DNA of 64,000 nucleotides, taken from contig NZ_CP108938.1 in NCBI RefSeq assembly GCF_036347135.1, forward strand, positions 6,448,001 through 6,512,000. The letters run 5' to 3'. The position numbers were made by a program, and so were the translations under genes. Below the pieces are notes generated by a model. It saw nothing but the letters and a program-made list of their open reading frames with translations. It did not search any database and had not been told where the DNA came from. Source of the DNA: Streptomyces sp. NBC_00775 (lineage in GTDB: Bacteria; Actinomycetota; Actinomycetes; Streptomycetales; Streptomycetaceae). The stretch's first letter is position 1, and each line of letters opens with the position of its first letter. Positions 15,867 to 24,158 of the stretch are shown piece by piece.

Positions 15867-16731
15867 ACTCCTCGACGGTCAGACCCCTCCGCAGCCGCAC
15901 CAGCGTCCGCGACAGCAGGCGCGACACATGCATCTGCGAGATGCCGAGTTCGTCGCCGATCTCGGACTGGGTCATGTTGGCGACGAAGCGCAGCGCGAGG
16001 ATCTTCCGGTCGCGCGGCGGGAGTTCGGCGATCAGGGGTTTCAGGGACTCGACGTACTCGATGCCTTCGATCCCGTGGTCCTCGTAGCCGATGCGGTCCG
16101 CGAGCGCGCCCTCGGAGTCGTCCTCCTCGGGCTGGGCGTCCAGCGAACTGGCCGTGTAGGCGTTCGATGCCGCCATGCCCTCGACGACCTCGTCGTTGGT
16201 GATGCCGAGGCGCTCCGCCAACTCGCCCACCGTCGGGGCGCGATCCAGCCGCTGGGCGAGTTCGTCGCCGGCCTTGGCCAGGTCGAGGCGGAGTTCCTGC
16301 AGTCTGCGCGGTACGCGCACGGACCACGAGGTGTCGCGGAAGAAGCGCTTGATCTCGCCGACGATCGTCGGCATCGCGAAGGTGGGGAATTCGACGCCGC
16401 GGCTCAGTTCGAAGCGGTCGATCGCCTTGATCAGGCCGATGGTGCCGACCTGGATGATGTCCTCCATCGGCTCGCTGCGGGAGCGGAACCGGGAGGCGGC
16501 GAACTTGACCAGCGCGAGGTTGAGCTCGACGAGAGTGTTGCGGACGTACGCGTAGTCGTGGGTGCCTTCTTCGAGGGACTCCAGCCGCTCGAAGAGTGTC
16601 TTGGACAGGGCCCGCGCGTCCACCGGCCCCACCTCGTCGTACGGGGGAATCTCCGGGAGCCCCTCAAGTCCTTCCGGAGAGGGTGTCGACGTCGCCGTCT
16701 GGGTCTGCGATGCGTCGAGCCGGGGTGACAT
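15865..16731 (-). CDS. RNA polymerase sigma factor, SigB/SigF family
   Basis: A 288-residue alternative sigma factor. Region 2 is RNTLVELNLALVKFAASRFR followed by the core-binding EDIIQVGTIGLIKAIDRFEL. Region 3 includes ELAERLGITNDEVVEGMAA. Region 4 contains LPPRDRKILALRFVANMTQS and the helix-turn-helix SEIGDELGISQMHVSRLLSR. These are hallmarks of the stress/differentiation SigB-SigF-type factors controlled by partner switching. The ATG complementary to 16729-16731 is preceded by GGAGG at 5 nt; an upstream ATG (MPRT...) is possible. It diverges from a STAS anti-sigma antagonist gene and an RsbW-like gene. The location beside the hut operon matches, as far as I recall, S. coelicolor sigI, but I do not assign the symbol. 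Confidence 0.92.
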   Translation of the reverse strand: MSPRLDASQTQTATSTPSPEGLEGLPEIPPYDEVGPVDARALSKTLFERLESLEEGTHDYAYVRNTLVELNLALVKFAASRFRSRSEPMEDIIQVGTIGLIKAIDRFELSRGVEFPTFAMPTIVGEIKRFFRDTSWSVRVPRRLQELRLDLAKAGDELAQRLDRAPTVGELAERLGITNDEVVEGMAASNAYTASSLDAQPEEDDSEGALADRIGYEDHGIEGIEYVESLKPLIAELPPRDRKILALRFVANMTQSEIGDELGISQMHVSRLLSRTLVRLRRGLTVEE

Positions 16732-16886
16732 GGTGTCCTCCATCGTTCTCGGCATATGGCCGCCGATGCCAATGCGTGCGCTGCGGTGTGCGGCGCCTCC
16801 GTAGCCGGTCGTGGTGAATAGGTGTCTCTACTAGCCCTACCCGCTTTCGCGAGGTCACCGCAAGTGCGATACGTGGTGAAATGTCC

Positions 16887-16910
16887 GTTTGCGGGCGGTT
16901 GTTCGGGTGT
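16887..16910 (+). promoter_or_regulatory. Candidate SigB-type promoter of the STAS gene
   Basis: GTTT (16887-16890) and GGGTGT (16905-16910) are separated by 14 bp, which fits the GTTT-N14-16-GGGTA(T/C)-like consensus of Streptomyces SigB-family promoters apart from one base. It lies about 70 bp before the STAS start, suggesting autoregulation by the divergent sigma factor. Confidence 0.4.
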
Positions 16911-16981
16911 CGGGGTGTGTGAGGAAGGCGTAGTGTTCGAGGGCGTACATCAGCAGTCGCGACGCTCGGGAGATGGACGGG

Positions 16982-17350
16982 ATGGACCGCGGGACGGTCG
17001 GCAGCGCACAGTCGGGCCGGCTTCTTGTCGAGGTGCGGGAAGAGGGCTCAAGCGCCGTCGTGACCCCCGCGGGTGAGTTGGATCACCACACGGCCGATGT
17101 GTTGCGTGAGCCACTCGACGACTGCCTGGAAAGAGGGTTCGCCCGCCTGGTCGTCGACTGTTCGCGCCTCGAATTCTGTGATTCCACCGGGCTCAACGTG
17201 CTGCTCGGCGCCCGGCTGAAGGCCGAGGCCGCGGGTGGCGGGGTCCATCTGACCGGGATGCAGCCGGTGGTGGCCCGGGTCTTCGAGATCACCGGGGTGG
17301 ATGCCGTCTTCACCGTCCACGAGACGCTCGAAGCGGCCCTGGCCGACTGA
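16982..17350 (+). CDS. Anti-sigma factor antagonist (STAS domain)
   Basis: A 122-residue single STAS-domain protein of the SpoIIAA/RsbV family. In its unphosphorylated form such a protein binds the anti-sigma kinase and frees the sigma factor. The phosphorylatable serine is in FCDSTGLNVLLGA (about residue 64). The N-terminal strand VEVREEGSSAVVTPAGELDH and the C-terminal GVHLTGMQPVVARVFEITGV are standard. I prefer the second ATG (16982), since GGGAG lies 9 nt upstream of it, while it abuts the first ATG at 16973. It is followed by an RsbW-like gene on the same strand and diverges from the sigma gene. Confidence 0.9.
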   Translation: MDRGTVGSAQSGRLLVEVREEGSSAVVTPAGELDHHTADVLREPLDDCLERGFARLVVDCSRLEFCDSTGLNVLLGARLKAEAAGGGVHLTGMQPVVARVFEITGVDAVFTVHETLEAALAD

Positions 17351-17618
17351 GCGGCCCCGGCCGCTCACCCCTCCGCCGCGGCCGCGCCCCGGCTGTCCCT
17401 GTGCGATCCGCGCGTTACCCGCGCTACCTGCGTTACTCGCGTCACATGTTCCGTGCCGAAAACGTGGGTGTTCGCACGGTTCGGTCGGGCAGGAGACATC
17501 CTGAATATGTCGGCAGCGCATATGTCGGCAGCCCAAGCGGCGAACGCGCCGTCGATCCATACGTACTGAGTGTCGAGTCTTGAATCATGAACTGGTGAAT
17601 CGGTGAGGTGAAGCGCTG

Positions 17619-18125
17619 ATGAGCACCACCCGGCCTTACTCGCCGGACGACCGCGGCCCGGAGCCGGACGACGGCGCCGCTGTGCCCTCCGCCGACCCCG
17701 CCGTACCCCCCGTCGGCCGCCAGGCCCGCAGGCTGAGCTTCGAGGGCGCGAGTGGTGTCGTACCGCTCGCCCGCGACTTCGCCCGTCAGGCGCTGTACGC
17801 GTGGGGCTGGTTGCCCGCCGCGAGCGCCGACCGGCGGGCCGCCGCCGAGGACGTCCTGCTGGTGGTCTCCGAACTCGTCACCAACGCCTGTCTGCACGCC
17901 GAGGGCCCGGACGAGCTCTGGATCGCCTGCGACAGCAAGGTGCTGCGCGTCGAGGTCTCCGACCGGGGTGCCGGCCAGCCCGCCCCGCGCACCCCGCACC
18001 GCGCCGGACGCCCGGGCGGCCACGGCATGTTCATCGTGCAGCGGCTGTGCCTCGACTGGGGGGTCGTACGGACTCCGGGGGTCGCGGGCAAGACCGTGTG
18101 GGCGGAACTCGGGGCACCCGCGTAG
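17619..18125 (+). CDS. RsbW-like ATP-binding anti-sigma factor (HATPase_c)
   Basis: A 168-residue protein with a GHKL ATPase fold. The N-box VVSELVTNACLHA (about residues 85-97) supplies the Mg/ATP asparagine, followed by LRVEVSDRGAGQP (G1) and GGHGMFIVQRLCLDWGV (G2). A disordered acidic N-terminus of about 40 residues precedes the domain. Such stand-alone kinases bind a SigB-type sigma and phosphorylate the cognate STAS antagonist. Sitting about 270 bp after the STAS gene and near the sigma gene, it is the likely third member of the switch. Pairing specificity cannot be proved from sequence, since Streptomyces has many paralogues. Confidence 0.85.
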   Translation: MSTTRPYSPDDRGPEPDDGAAVPSADPAVPPVGRQARRLSFEGASGVVPLARDFARQALYAWGWLPAASADRRAAAEDVLLVVSELVTNACLHAEGPDELWIACDSKVLRVEVSDRGAGQPAPRTPHRAGRPGGHGMFIVQRLCLDWGVVRTPGVAGKTVWAELGAPA

Positions 18126-18197
18126 CCCCACGTAACTCCTACCAGGGGTTACCCATGGTTCGACCAGCGTTCGAATCTCTCTTCGTACGCCATCGTA

Positions 18198-18229
18198 TGC
18201 GCGCCGGATCTCCTCAGATCCGGCGCGCA
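18198..18229 (+). terminator. Intrinsic terminator after the RsbW-like gene
   Basis: A perfect 14-bp stem (18198-18211 with 18216-18229) and a 4-nt loop CCTC are followed by CTTTGTCTT. It ends the partner-switching transcript about 70 bp after the stop. Confidence 0.85.
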
Positions 18230-18331
18230 CTTTGTCTTCCCTCCACAAGTGACCGGGCGTACTTTGAGCGCCCAATCTGATGTGCCGTCAGTAAATGCCG
18301 TCAGTGATTTCGGCGACGAGGGGACTTCGAG

Positions 18332-19030
18332 GTGTCGTACCGGACGTACCAGAAACGAACCGCCGCGCTCGCGTCCGCTGCGGCCCTGGCCGGCTCGGCG
18401 GTGCTGATGGCCGCTCCCGCCGCCCAGGCCGCCGTGGTGAACGTCAACTACCACTGCAAGACGCCGATCGGCGACAAGAGCGCCGTCTCGCCCATCGACA
18501 TCAAGAGCGTCAAGAGCGGCAGCGGCTACAAGCTCACCATGTCCTGGCAGAAGGGCGTCTCCTCCAGCCCGGTCGAGCTGGGCAAGGGCGCGATGAAGCC
18601 GAGCGCCGTCATCAAGCTGGGCGGCGCCGACAGCGGCACGGTGGCGGTGACCGGCCCGGCCAACGCGGCCGCGATCCCCGCCAACACCCCCATCAAAATC
18701 AGCGACTTGAGCGGCACATACACGCCGAAGAAGTCCGGCAAGGTCACCTTCACCGCGGGCGTACTCACCATCAAGGCGCTCGGTACGACGACCACGTGCA
18801 CTCCCACGAACAGTCCCAAGCCCTCGCTGACCCTCGACGTCACGGCCGCGAGCGGCGGTTCGGGCTCGTCGACGGGTGAGACCCAGAGCGGCTCGGACTC
18901 CGGCCAGCTCCCGCAGACCGGCCCCGAGGACTCGGCGGTCGCCCTCGGCACGCTCGGCGGCACGGTACTGCTCGCGGGCGCGGCGGGCGTCCTGTGGCTG
19001 ACGCGGAGGCATCAGGCGGCACGCCGCTGA
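18332..19030 (+). CDS. Sortase-anchored surface protein (LPQTG)
   Basis: A 232-residue secreted protein with a Sec signal peptide (about residues 1-34, basic start then ALASAAALAGSAVLMAAPAA and a cleavage-like AQAA). One extracellular beta domain begins at CKTPIGDKSA and ends near IKALGTTTTCTPT; two cysteines bracket it. A Ser/Gly/Thr linker follows. The C-terminus has the full sorting signal: LPQTG, a hydrophobic helix (VALGTLGGTVLLAGAAGVLW) and a basic RRHQAARR tail. The same domain recurs in the fourth gene of this operon. GTG 18332 has GAGGGG 8 nt upstream. The ligand is unknown; covalent linkage to peptidoglycan by a class E/F-type sortase is inferred. Confidence 0.8.
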   Translation: MSYRTYQKRTAALASAAALAGSAVLMAAPAAQAAVVNVNYHCKTPIGDKSAVSPIDIKSVKSGSGYKLTMSWQKGVSSSPVELGKGAMKPSAVIKLGGADSGTVAVTGPANAAAIPANTPIKISDLSGTYTPKKSGKVTFTAGVLTIKALGTTTTCTPTNSPKPSLTLDVTAASGGSGSSTGETQSGSDSGQLPQTGPEDSAVALGTLGGTVLLAGAAGVLWLTRRHQAARR

Positions 19031-19062
19031 GATCTCCGGGTACGACGATCAGGAGCCGTTCG

Positions 19063-20055
19063 ATGCCGTACGCACTCTCCGCTGCCCGCGTGCTGGGCCT
19101 GACCCTGATGTTGTCGATCACGGCACCGGCGACCCTGGCCCTGGCCGACGACGGCTGGTCCGTCGTGCCGTCCACGAGTACGTCGGACGCGGCGGCCGGC
19201 CGGCCGTACGTCTACGCGGAGGGCGCGCCCGGCACGGTCCTCCAGGACGCGGTGTCCGTGCTCAACCCGGGCGCCAAGCCGCTCACCGTCCGGCTGCGCG
19301 GCGCGGACGCCGACAACACCGCGGGCGGCGGCTTCACCGTACGGACCAAGTCGACGGACACGGGCGCGTGGATCGGCTTCGCGCGGGAGACGGACGGGCG
19401 GCGCGCGGCGGTGCGTTCGGTGTCCGTACGGGTCCCCGCGCACACCCGCGCCGACGTGCCGTTCACCCTGAGCGTCCCGGCGGGCGCGGCGCCCGGCGAC
19501 CACCCCGGCGCGATCGTCGCGAGCGGCGGCGGACGGTCCGCGGCGATGCGGATCCAACTGCGGGTGAGCGGGCCGACGTTGTCGGCGCTCACCGTCGAGC
19601 ACGTCACCGTGCGCGGCGGCCGGATCTCGTACGAACTGGTCAACCGTGGCACCACCGTCCTGACCCCGAAGCTCGCGGTGCACGCCGACGGTGTCTTCGG
19701 GGCGCTCCTCGACCGCGCCCCGCGCACCCTGCCCGTCGAACTCCTGCCGGGCCGCCGCGTCACGCTCAGCGAGCCGTGGCGCGACACCCCGGCGCTGGAC
19801 GCGGTCGACGTACGGCTGACGGTGACGGCGGCGGGCGGCGCGCACGACACGGGGACCGCGTCGGCGCGGTTCGTGCCGTGGGGTGCGGTGGCCGGGGCCG
19901 GGGGCGGCCTCGCGGCGGTGGGTGCCTGGTGGGCCGTACGGCGTCACAGGCGTCGTAGGGGACGGGGCGTACGGCAACGCGGGCGTCCCGCGGCGCACGG
20001 TGGGGCGAGTGAAGAGCCGCGTACGGAAGTCGAGTTGACGGGAGCGGTGTCGTGA
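19063..20055 (+). CDS. DUF916-like membrane-anchored surface protein
   Basis: A 330-residue protein starting at ATG 19063 with AGGAG about 9 nt upstream. A signal peptide ends near TLALADDG. The extracellular part has two Ig-like beta regions: about residues 25-165 (RPYVYAEGAPGTVLQDAVSV followed by VLNPGAKPLTVRLRG) and about 165-275 (LSALTVEHVTVRGGRISYEL). A transmembrane helix (WGAVAGAGGGLAAVGAWWAV) and a strongly basic cytoplasmic tail follow. This layout matches the DUF916/WxL-associated peptidoglycan-binding proteins of Firmicutes, which work with surface partners. Its stop overlaps the next GTG. Homology is by pattern only. Confidence 0.65.
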   Translation: MPYALSAARVLGLTLMLSITAPATLALADDGWSVVPSTSTSDAAAGRPYVYAEGAPGTVLQDAVSVLNPGAKPLTVRLRGADADNTAGGGFTVRTKSTDTGAWIGFARETDGRRAAVRSVSVRVPAHTRADVPFTLSVPAGAAPGDHPGAIVASGGGRSAAMRIQLRVSGPTLSALTVEHVTVRGGRISYELVNRGTTVLTPKLAVHADGVFGALLDRAPRTLPVELLPGRRVTLSEPWRDTPALDAVDVRLTVTAAGGAHDTGTASARFVPWGAVAGAGGGLAAVGAWWAVRRHRRRRGRGVRQRGRPAAHGGASEEPRTEVELTGAVS

Positions 20056-21173
20056 ACGGTGTCGTGAGCGGTGTCGTGAACGGCAGGCTGAGGATTCCGG
20101 CACTCGTGGCGGTGCTCGCGCTCGTCCTGGCCCCCCTGGTGGGTCCGGTGTCCTCCGCGTCCGCCGCCGGGAAGCCGAGCGTGAAACTGTCCAAGTCCCA
20201 GGCGGGGACGGGTGGTTCGATCACGGTGACCGGCAGTGGCTGGCGGCCGAAGACGTTGCTGATGATGCTGATCTGCGGGCAGTCCGTGCCGTCCCGGGGA
20301 GTGATCGGCGGCACCAACTCCTGTGCCAACTCCGACGGCCGGGCCGTCACCACCGACGCGAAGGGGAACTTCAGCAAGCAGCTGCCGGTCACCGAGCCGC
20401 CCAAGCCGTGTCCGTGCGTGGTGCACGTCGCCACGGTCACGGGGGAGAAGGCGGACGCCGACGCCATCTTCATGGTGGCCGGGCACTCGGTCGAGCCGCT
20501 GCCGAAGGAGGAGAGCGGCGGCCGGCTCTCGGTGCTGACGGACACCCGCCTCGACGGGTCGAGCGGTCTGCTTACCTGGTTCGGCTCGCCGCCCTCCCGC
20601 ACACTCGTCTTCACCGTCGGCAACGTCGGCACCGCCTCCGTGAAGAACCCCGTCTTCCAAGTCGGCACCTCCCACGGGGTGTTCGCCCCGCAGTGGGAGG
20701 AACAGCAGTGGCGCGGCACGATCGCGCCCGGCCGCAAGGCGCGGATCAAACTCCCGGTCGAACTGTCGGCCGGGGCGCACGGCGACTACACGGTCTCGCT
20801 GAAGTACGGCGGGAAGGTGCTCGCCGAACAGCCGTGGGGCGTCGGCCGCCCCTGGGGCGTGACCCTCTTCTGGATCCTGCTCTGCGTGGTCGTACCGGGC
20901 GCGGTGTTCCGTATCGGGATGGCCGTGGTGGACCGGGTGCGGCCACACAGGCCGATCGGGCGCGGCGGCCGTCACCGGGGCTTCCGGCTGCCCGAACTCA
21001 CCGTACGCATACCGAAGTTGAGTCCCTCACCGGCCTCCCCGCCGGTGTCACCGAAGACCTCCACGACCCCGTCCCTGCCGTGGTTCACACCCGACAGCGA
21101 TCCGGGGACCGTGGCGAACGGTCAGCTCTCCGCACCGCAAGAGAACAGCCCGACGACGAAGGGAAATACGTGA
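20052..21173 (+). CDS. Membrane-anchored Ig-like (neocarzinostatin-fold-like) surface protein
   Basis: A 373-residue protein. Three near-identical GGTGTCGTGA stretches at the start give MNGVVSGVVNG and several possible GTG starts; 20052 is chosen for the GGAG 7 nt upstream and the overlap with the previous stop. After a signal peptide (cleavage near SSASAAG) comes a beta domain opening KPSVKLSKSQAGTGGSITVT with a CGQ...C and PCPC cysteine set. A second beta region follows (about 170-275, SRTLVFTVGNVGTASVKNPV). A transmembrane helix (VTLFWILLCVVVPGAVFRIG) precedes a Pro/Ser-rich tail of about 70 residues. It is coupled to genes on both sides and probably forms a complex with the two sortase substrates. 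Confidence 0.65.
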   Translation: MNGVVSGVVNGRLRIPALVAVLALVLAPLVGPVSSASAAGKPSVKLSKSQAGTGGSITVTGSGWRPKTLLMMLICGQSVPSRGVIGGTNSCANSDGRAVTTDAKGNFSKQLPVTEPPKPCPCVVHVATVTGEKADADAIFMVAGHSVEPLPKEESGGRLSVLTDTRLDGSSGLLTWFGSPPSRTLVFTVGNVGTASVKNPVFQVGTSHGVFAPQWEEQQWRGTIAPGRKARIKLPVELSAGAHGDYTVSLKYGGKVLAEQPWGVGRPWGVTLFWILLCVVVPGAVFRIGMAVVDRVRPHRPIGRGGRHRGFRLPELTVRIPKLSPSPASPPVSPKTSTTPSLPWFTPDSDPGTVANGQLSAPQENSPTTKGNT

Positions 21174-22534
21174 GCACGCAACGGAGAGTGGTACCGGGAG
21201 CCGGACGGAGAATGAGCGCGGCCGGGGTCGCGCTGATGCTCGGCGGCGCGGGCATCCTGCTGGGTGTGACCGCGGCCCCGGCACAGGCCGCCGAGGTGTC
21301 GTACAAGACGGAGTGCATTCCGCCCTCGATCTCCGGTCTGCCCCCGGTCGAGGGCACGACGCAGGTCGAGATCACCGCGCCCGCCGAGGCGAAGGTGGGC
21401 GACGAGGTCACCATCACCTGGAAGTTCGTCCAGGCGGCGTCCAAGAACCCCGACGTCATCGACCTGGAGAAGGACACCGTCAAGCCGACCGGCACGCTGA
21501 AGGCGGGCGGCGCGCAGACCGCCGACATCGCGATGGAGGGGCCGCGGTCGAACCCCGCGATCCCCAAGAACAGCGCCATGAAGCTGTCCGACATGACGGG
21601 CAAGCTGAAACTGACGGCGGCCGGCGATGTGACGCTGACGCCGGACGCGTACAACATCAACGTCAGCAAGCCGGTGTCGACCGACACGAAGTGCTCCCCG
21701 AAGGAGACGGTGAAGTCGGCGGCGACGATCAAGGTGACGGGGAGCGGGGGAAGTTCGGGCGGCACGACGGGAGGACTCCCCACGGTGACGCCGACCCTGC
21801 CCACCGGCCTGCCGACGAGCCTGCCGACCCTGCCGACGGGCTCGGCCTCACCCTCGGCCAGCGCCAGTGAGATCGGCGGAACCGGCGGCAGCGACACGGG
21901 CGGTTCGACGGGTGGTGACAGCGGCGGTCAGACCGACTTCACGGGCAAGGAAGTCTCCATCCCCTACGCGTGCAAGACACCCATCGGAGACAAGAGCGCC
22001 ACGTCGCCCGTCCAGATCAACGCCACGAAGAACGGCGGGAGTTTCGACCTCACGGTCCAGTTCAAGAAGTCCGTGATGGACAGCCCGGCCGACATCCCCG
22101 CGGACTCCGTCAAGCCGTCGATGGAGGTCGTCCTGGGCGGCTCCGACAAGGGCACCGTCCATGTGGAGGGCCCGACCAACGCCAAGGAGATCAAGTCCGG
22201 CGACCCGATCGAGATCCCTGACCTCACGGGCACGTACAAGCCGGGCGCGAGCGGCAGCTCGACCCTCTCCCCGGGCGTCCTGACGGTGAAGGCCCTGGGC
22301 ACGACGACGACCTGCACGCCGACGAAGACGGAGGTCTCCCTGACCCTGGACACCACGCAGCAGGCGAGCGGCGCCTCGGGAGGCGACTCCTCGGGCACTT
22401 CGTCCAGCGGCGGCCTCGCGGAGACGGGCTCCGACAGCCACGGCTCCCTGAAGGCACTGGGGCTGGTTGCGGGGACGGTCATCCTGCTCGGCGGAGCGGT
22501 CTTCACCTTCATGCCGCACCGCAGGCTGCGCTGA
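21170..22534 (+). CDS. Two-domain sortase-anchored surface protein (LAETG)
   Basis: A 454-residue protein starting at GTG 21170, overlapping the upstream stop, with an AGGGAA site. After the signal peptide (ending near AQAAEV) there are two related beta domains. The first spans about residues 45-190 (ECIPPSISGLPPVEGTTQVE, ending KCSPKE), and the second about 265-400 (CKTPIGDKSATSP, ending TTTTCTPT). A Pro/Thr/Ser/Gly linker lies between them. The second is clearly homologous to the single domain of the first gene in this operon. The C-terminus carries LAETG, a hydrophobic helix (ALGLVAGTVILLGGAVFTF) and PHRRLR. LAxTG is the motif used by Streptomyces chaplins and class E sortases. Confidence 0.8.
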   Translation: MSTQRRVVPGAGRRMSAAGVALMLGGAGILLGVTAAPAQAAEVSYKTECIPPSISGLPPVEGTTQVEITAPAEAKVGDEVTITWKFVQAASKNPDVIDLEKDTVKPTGTLKAGGAQTADIAMEGPRSNPAIPKNSAMKLSDMTGKLKLTAAGDVTLTPDAYNINVSKPVSTDTKCSPKETVKSAATIKVTGSGGSSGGTTGGLPTVTPTLPTGLPTSLPTLPTGSASPSASASEIGGTGGSDTGGSTGGDSGGQTDFTGKEVSIPYACKTPIGDKSATSPVQINATKNGGSFDLTVQFKKSVMDSPADIPADSVKPSMEVVLGGSDKGTVHVEGPTNAKEIKSGDPIEIPDLTGTYKPGASGSSTLSPGVLTVKALGTTTTCTPTKTEVSLTLDTTQQASGASGGDSSGTSSSGGLAETGSDSHGSLKALGLVAGTVILLGGAVFTFMPHRRLR

Positions 22535-22600
22535 TCCCCCGCGCCTCCGCCCACGACCGACTCGGCAGGGCACCGGCCCGCACCTGACAGCAGACAAGAA

Positions 22601-22636
22601 CAGGGCCGCCGTATCCCAGCGGATACGGCGGCCCTG
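22601..22636. terminator. Bidirectional hairpin between convergent genes
   Basis: A perfect 16-bp stem (22601-22616 with 22621-22636) and a 4-nt loop CAGC lie between the stops of the surface operon (22534) and the POT transporter (22662). Confidence 0.85.
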
Positions 22637-22661
22637 TCAGGCGTCAGGCCTCAGGCGTACG

Positions 22662-24158
22662 TCAGTGGACGTCGCCCATCAGCTGCTTGACCTTCTTGCG
22701 GTACATCCACACCGCGACACCGGCAATCACGGCGAGCGTGGCCTCCAGGGCGACGATGCCCGTCTTGTTGAGGTCGACCTCGGCGATGGAGAGGAGACCG
22801 GTCGTGGCGTCACCGGCGGTGACGGCCAGGAACCAGACACCCATCATCTGGGAGGCGTACTTCGCGGGCGCCATCTTCGTGGTGACCGACAGACCCACGG
22901 GGGAAACGGTCAGCTCACCGACGGTCTGCACGAAGTAGATCGCGACCAGCCACATCGCGGCGGCCTTGTGGCCGTCCTGGGCGATCATCAGCGGGGCCAG
23001 GAAGAGGAAGAACGACGCGCCGATCAGGATCAGACCCGACGCGAACTTCGTGGCCGTGCTCGGCTCCTTGCCGCGCTTGTTCAGCGCCAGCCACGCCCAG
23101 GCGAAGACCGGGGCGAGCGCCATGATCATGACCGGGTTGACGGACTGGTACCAGGAGACCGGGAACTCCCAGCCGAAGATGGTGTTCTCGGCGGAGGAGT
23201 CGGCGAAGATCGACAGGGTCGAACCACCCTGGTCGTAGATCATCCAGAAGACGGCCGCGGCGACGAAGAACCAGATGTACGCGGACATCTTCTTCTGCTC
23301 GACGCGGTTCAGGTCCTTGTCCCGCTTGATACGGGAGATGACCATGATCGGGATGATCAGACCCGCGATCGTGATCGGGACCAGCAGCCAGTTCAGCGTG
23401 TAGTGGCCCGAGAAACCGACGATGCAGTAGAAGACGACGGCGACGGCGGCCCACATCGCGGACTTGCGCAGCGTCGCGGCCTTCTCCTCGGCGGACAGCG
23501 GCGTGGGGATGTCGCTGGAACGCGCGTTGAGGTGACGGCCGCCGAGCAGGTACTGGGCGAGGCCGAGGGCCATGCCGAGCGCGGCGAGCGCGAAGCCCAG
23601 GTGCCAGTTCACGTTCTCACCGACGGTGCCGATGATCAGCGGAGCGGCGAAGGCACCGAGGTTGATGCCGATGTAGAAGAGGGTGAAGCCACCGTCACGG
23701 CGCGGGTCGTCCGGGCCGTCGTAGAGGTGGCCGACCATCGTGGAGATGTTGGCCTTCAGCAGACCGGAACCGATCGCGACGAGCCCGAGGCCCGCGTAGA
23801 AGGTGCCGGCGGAGGGCAGGGCCAGCGTGAGGTGGCCCAGCATGATGATGATGCCCGCGACGGCGACCGTCTTACGGGGGCCGAGGACACGGTCGGCGAA
23901 CCAGCCGCCCGGCAGGGCGAGCAGGTACACCAGCGACAGGTACACCGAGTAGATCGCGGTCGCGGAGGCCGCGCTCATGTGCAGGCCGCCCGGTGCCACC
24001 AGGTACAGCGGGAGCAGTGCCTTCATGCCGTAGTAGGAGAAACGCTCCCACATCTCGGTCATGAAGAGGGTGGCCAGTCCGCGGGGGTGGCCGAAGAAGG
24101 TCCGCTCGGACCCGGGGGTGCCCGGGGTGACCGAGTCCTTCGTCAGGCTGGACGCCAT
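22662..24158 (-). CDS. POT/PTR-family proton-coupled peptide transporter
   Basis: A 498-residue integral membrane protein of the proton-dependent oligopeptide transporter family (DtpT-like), importing di- and tripeptides. The N-terminal family signature is EMWERFSYYGMKALLPLYL (ExxER-type motif in helix 1). Helix 4-5 carries the second signature GLLKANISTMVGHLY and DGGFTLFYIGINLGAF. Around 12-14 hydrophobic segments are visible, including the C-terminal FVQTVGELTVSPVGLSVTTK. The ATG complementary to 24156-24158 is preceded by AAGGAA at 8 nt. It is monocistronic and divergent from a two-component regulator across a 493-bp gap. Confidence 0.93.
   Translation of the reverse strand: MASSLTKDSVTPGTPGSERTFFGHPRGLATLFMTEMWERFSYYGMKALLPLYLVAPGGLHMSAASATAIYSVYLSLVYLLALPGGWFADRVLGPRKTVAVAGIIIMLGHLTLALPSAGTFYAGLGLVAIGSGLLKANISTMVGHLYDGPDDPRRDGGFTLFYIGINLGAFAAPLIIGTVGENVNWHLGFALAALGMALGLAQYLLGGRHLNARSSDIPTPLSAEEKAATLRKSAMWAAVAVVFYCIVGFSGHYTLNWLLVPITIAGLIIPIMVISRIKRDKDLNRVEQKKMSAYIWFFVAAAVFWMIYDQGGSTLSIFADSSAENTIFGWEFPVSWYQSVNPVMIMALAPVFAWAWLALNKRGKEPSTATKFASGLILIGASFFLFLAPLMIAQDGHKAAAMWLVAIYFVQTVGELTVSPVGLSVTTKMAPAKYASQMMGVWFLAVTAGDATTGLLSIAEVDLNKTGIVALEATLAVIAGVAVWMYRKKVKQLMGDVH

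Noticed and set aside
18155..18195. A GGTTCGAATC-like sequence resembling a tRNA T-loop
   Set aside because: The flanking bases cannot form the 5-bp T-stem, and no anticodon or acceptor stem is present.
20408..21169. An upstream extension of the LAETG protein through the preceding gene
   Set aside because: GTG 21170 has a ribosome-binding site, overlaps the previous stop and is followed directly by a signal peptide. The extension is out-of-frame read of the preceding coding sequence.
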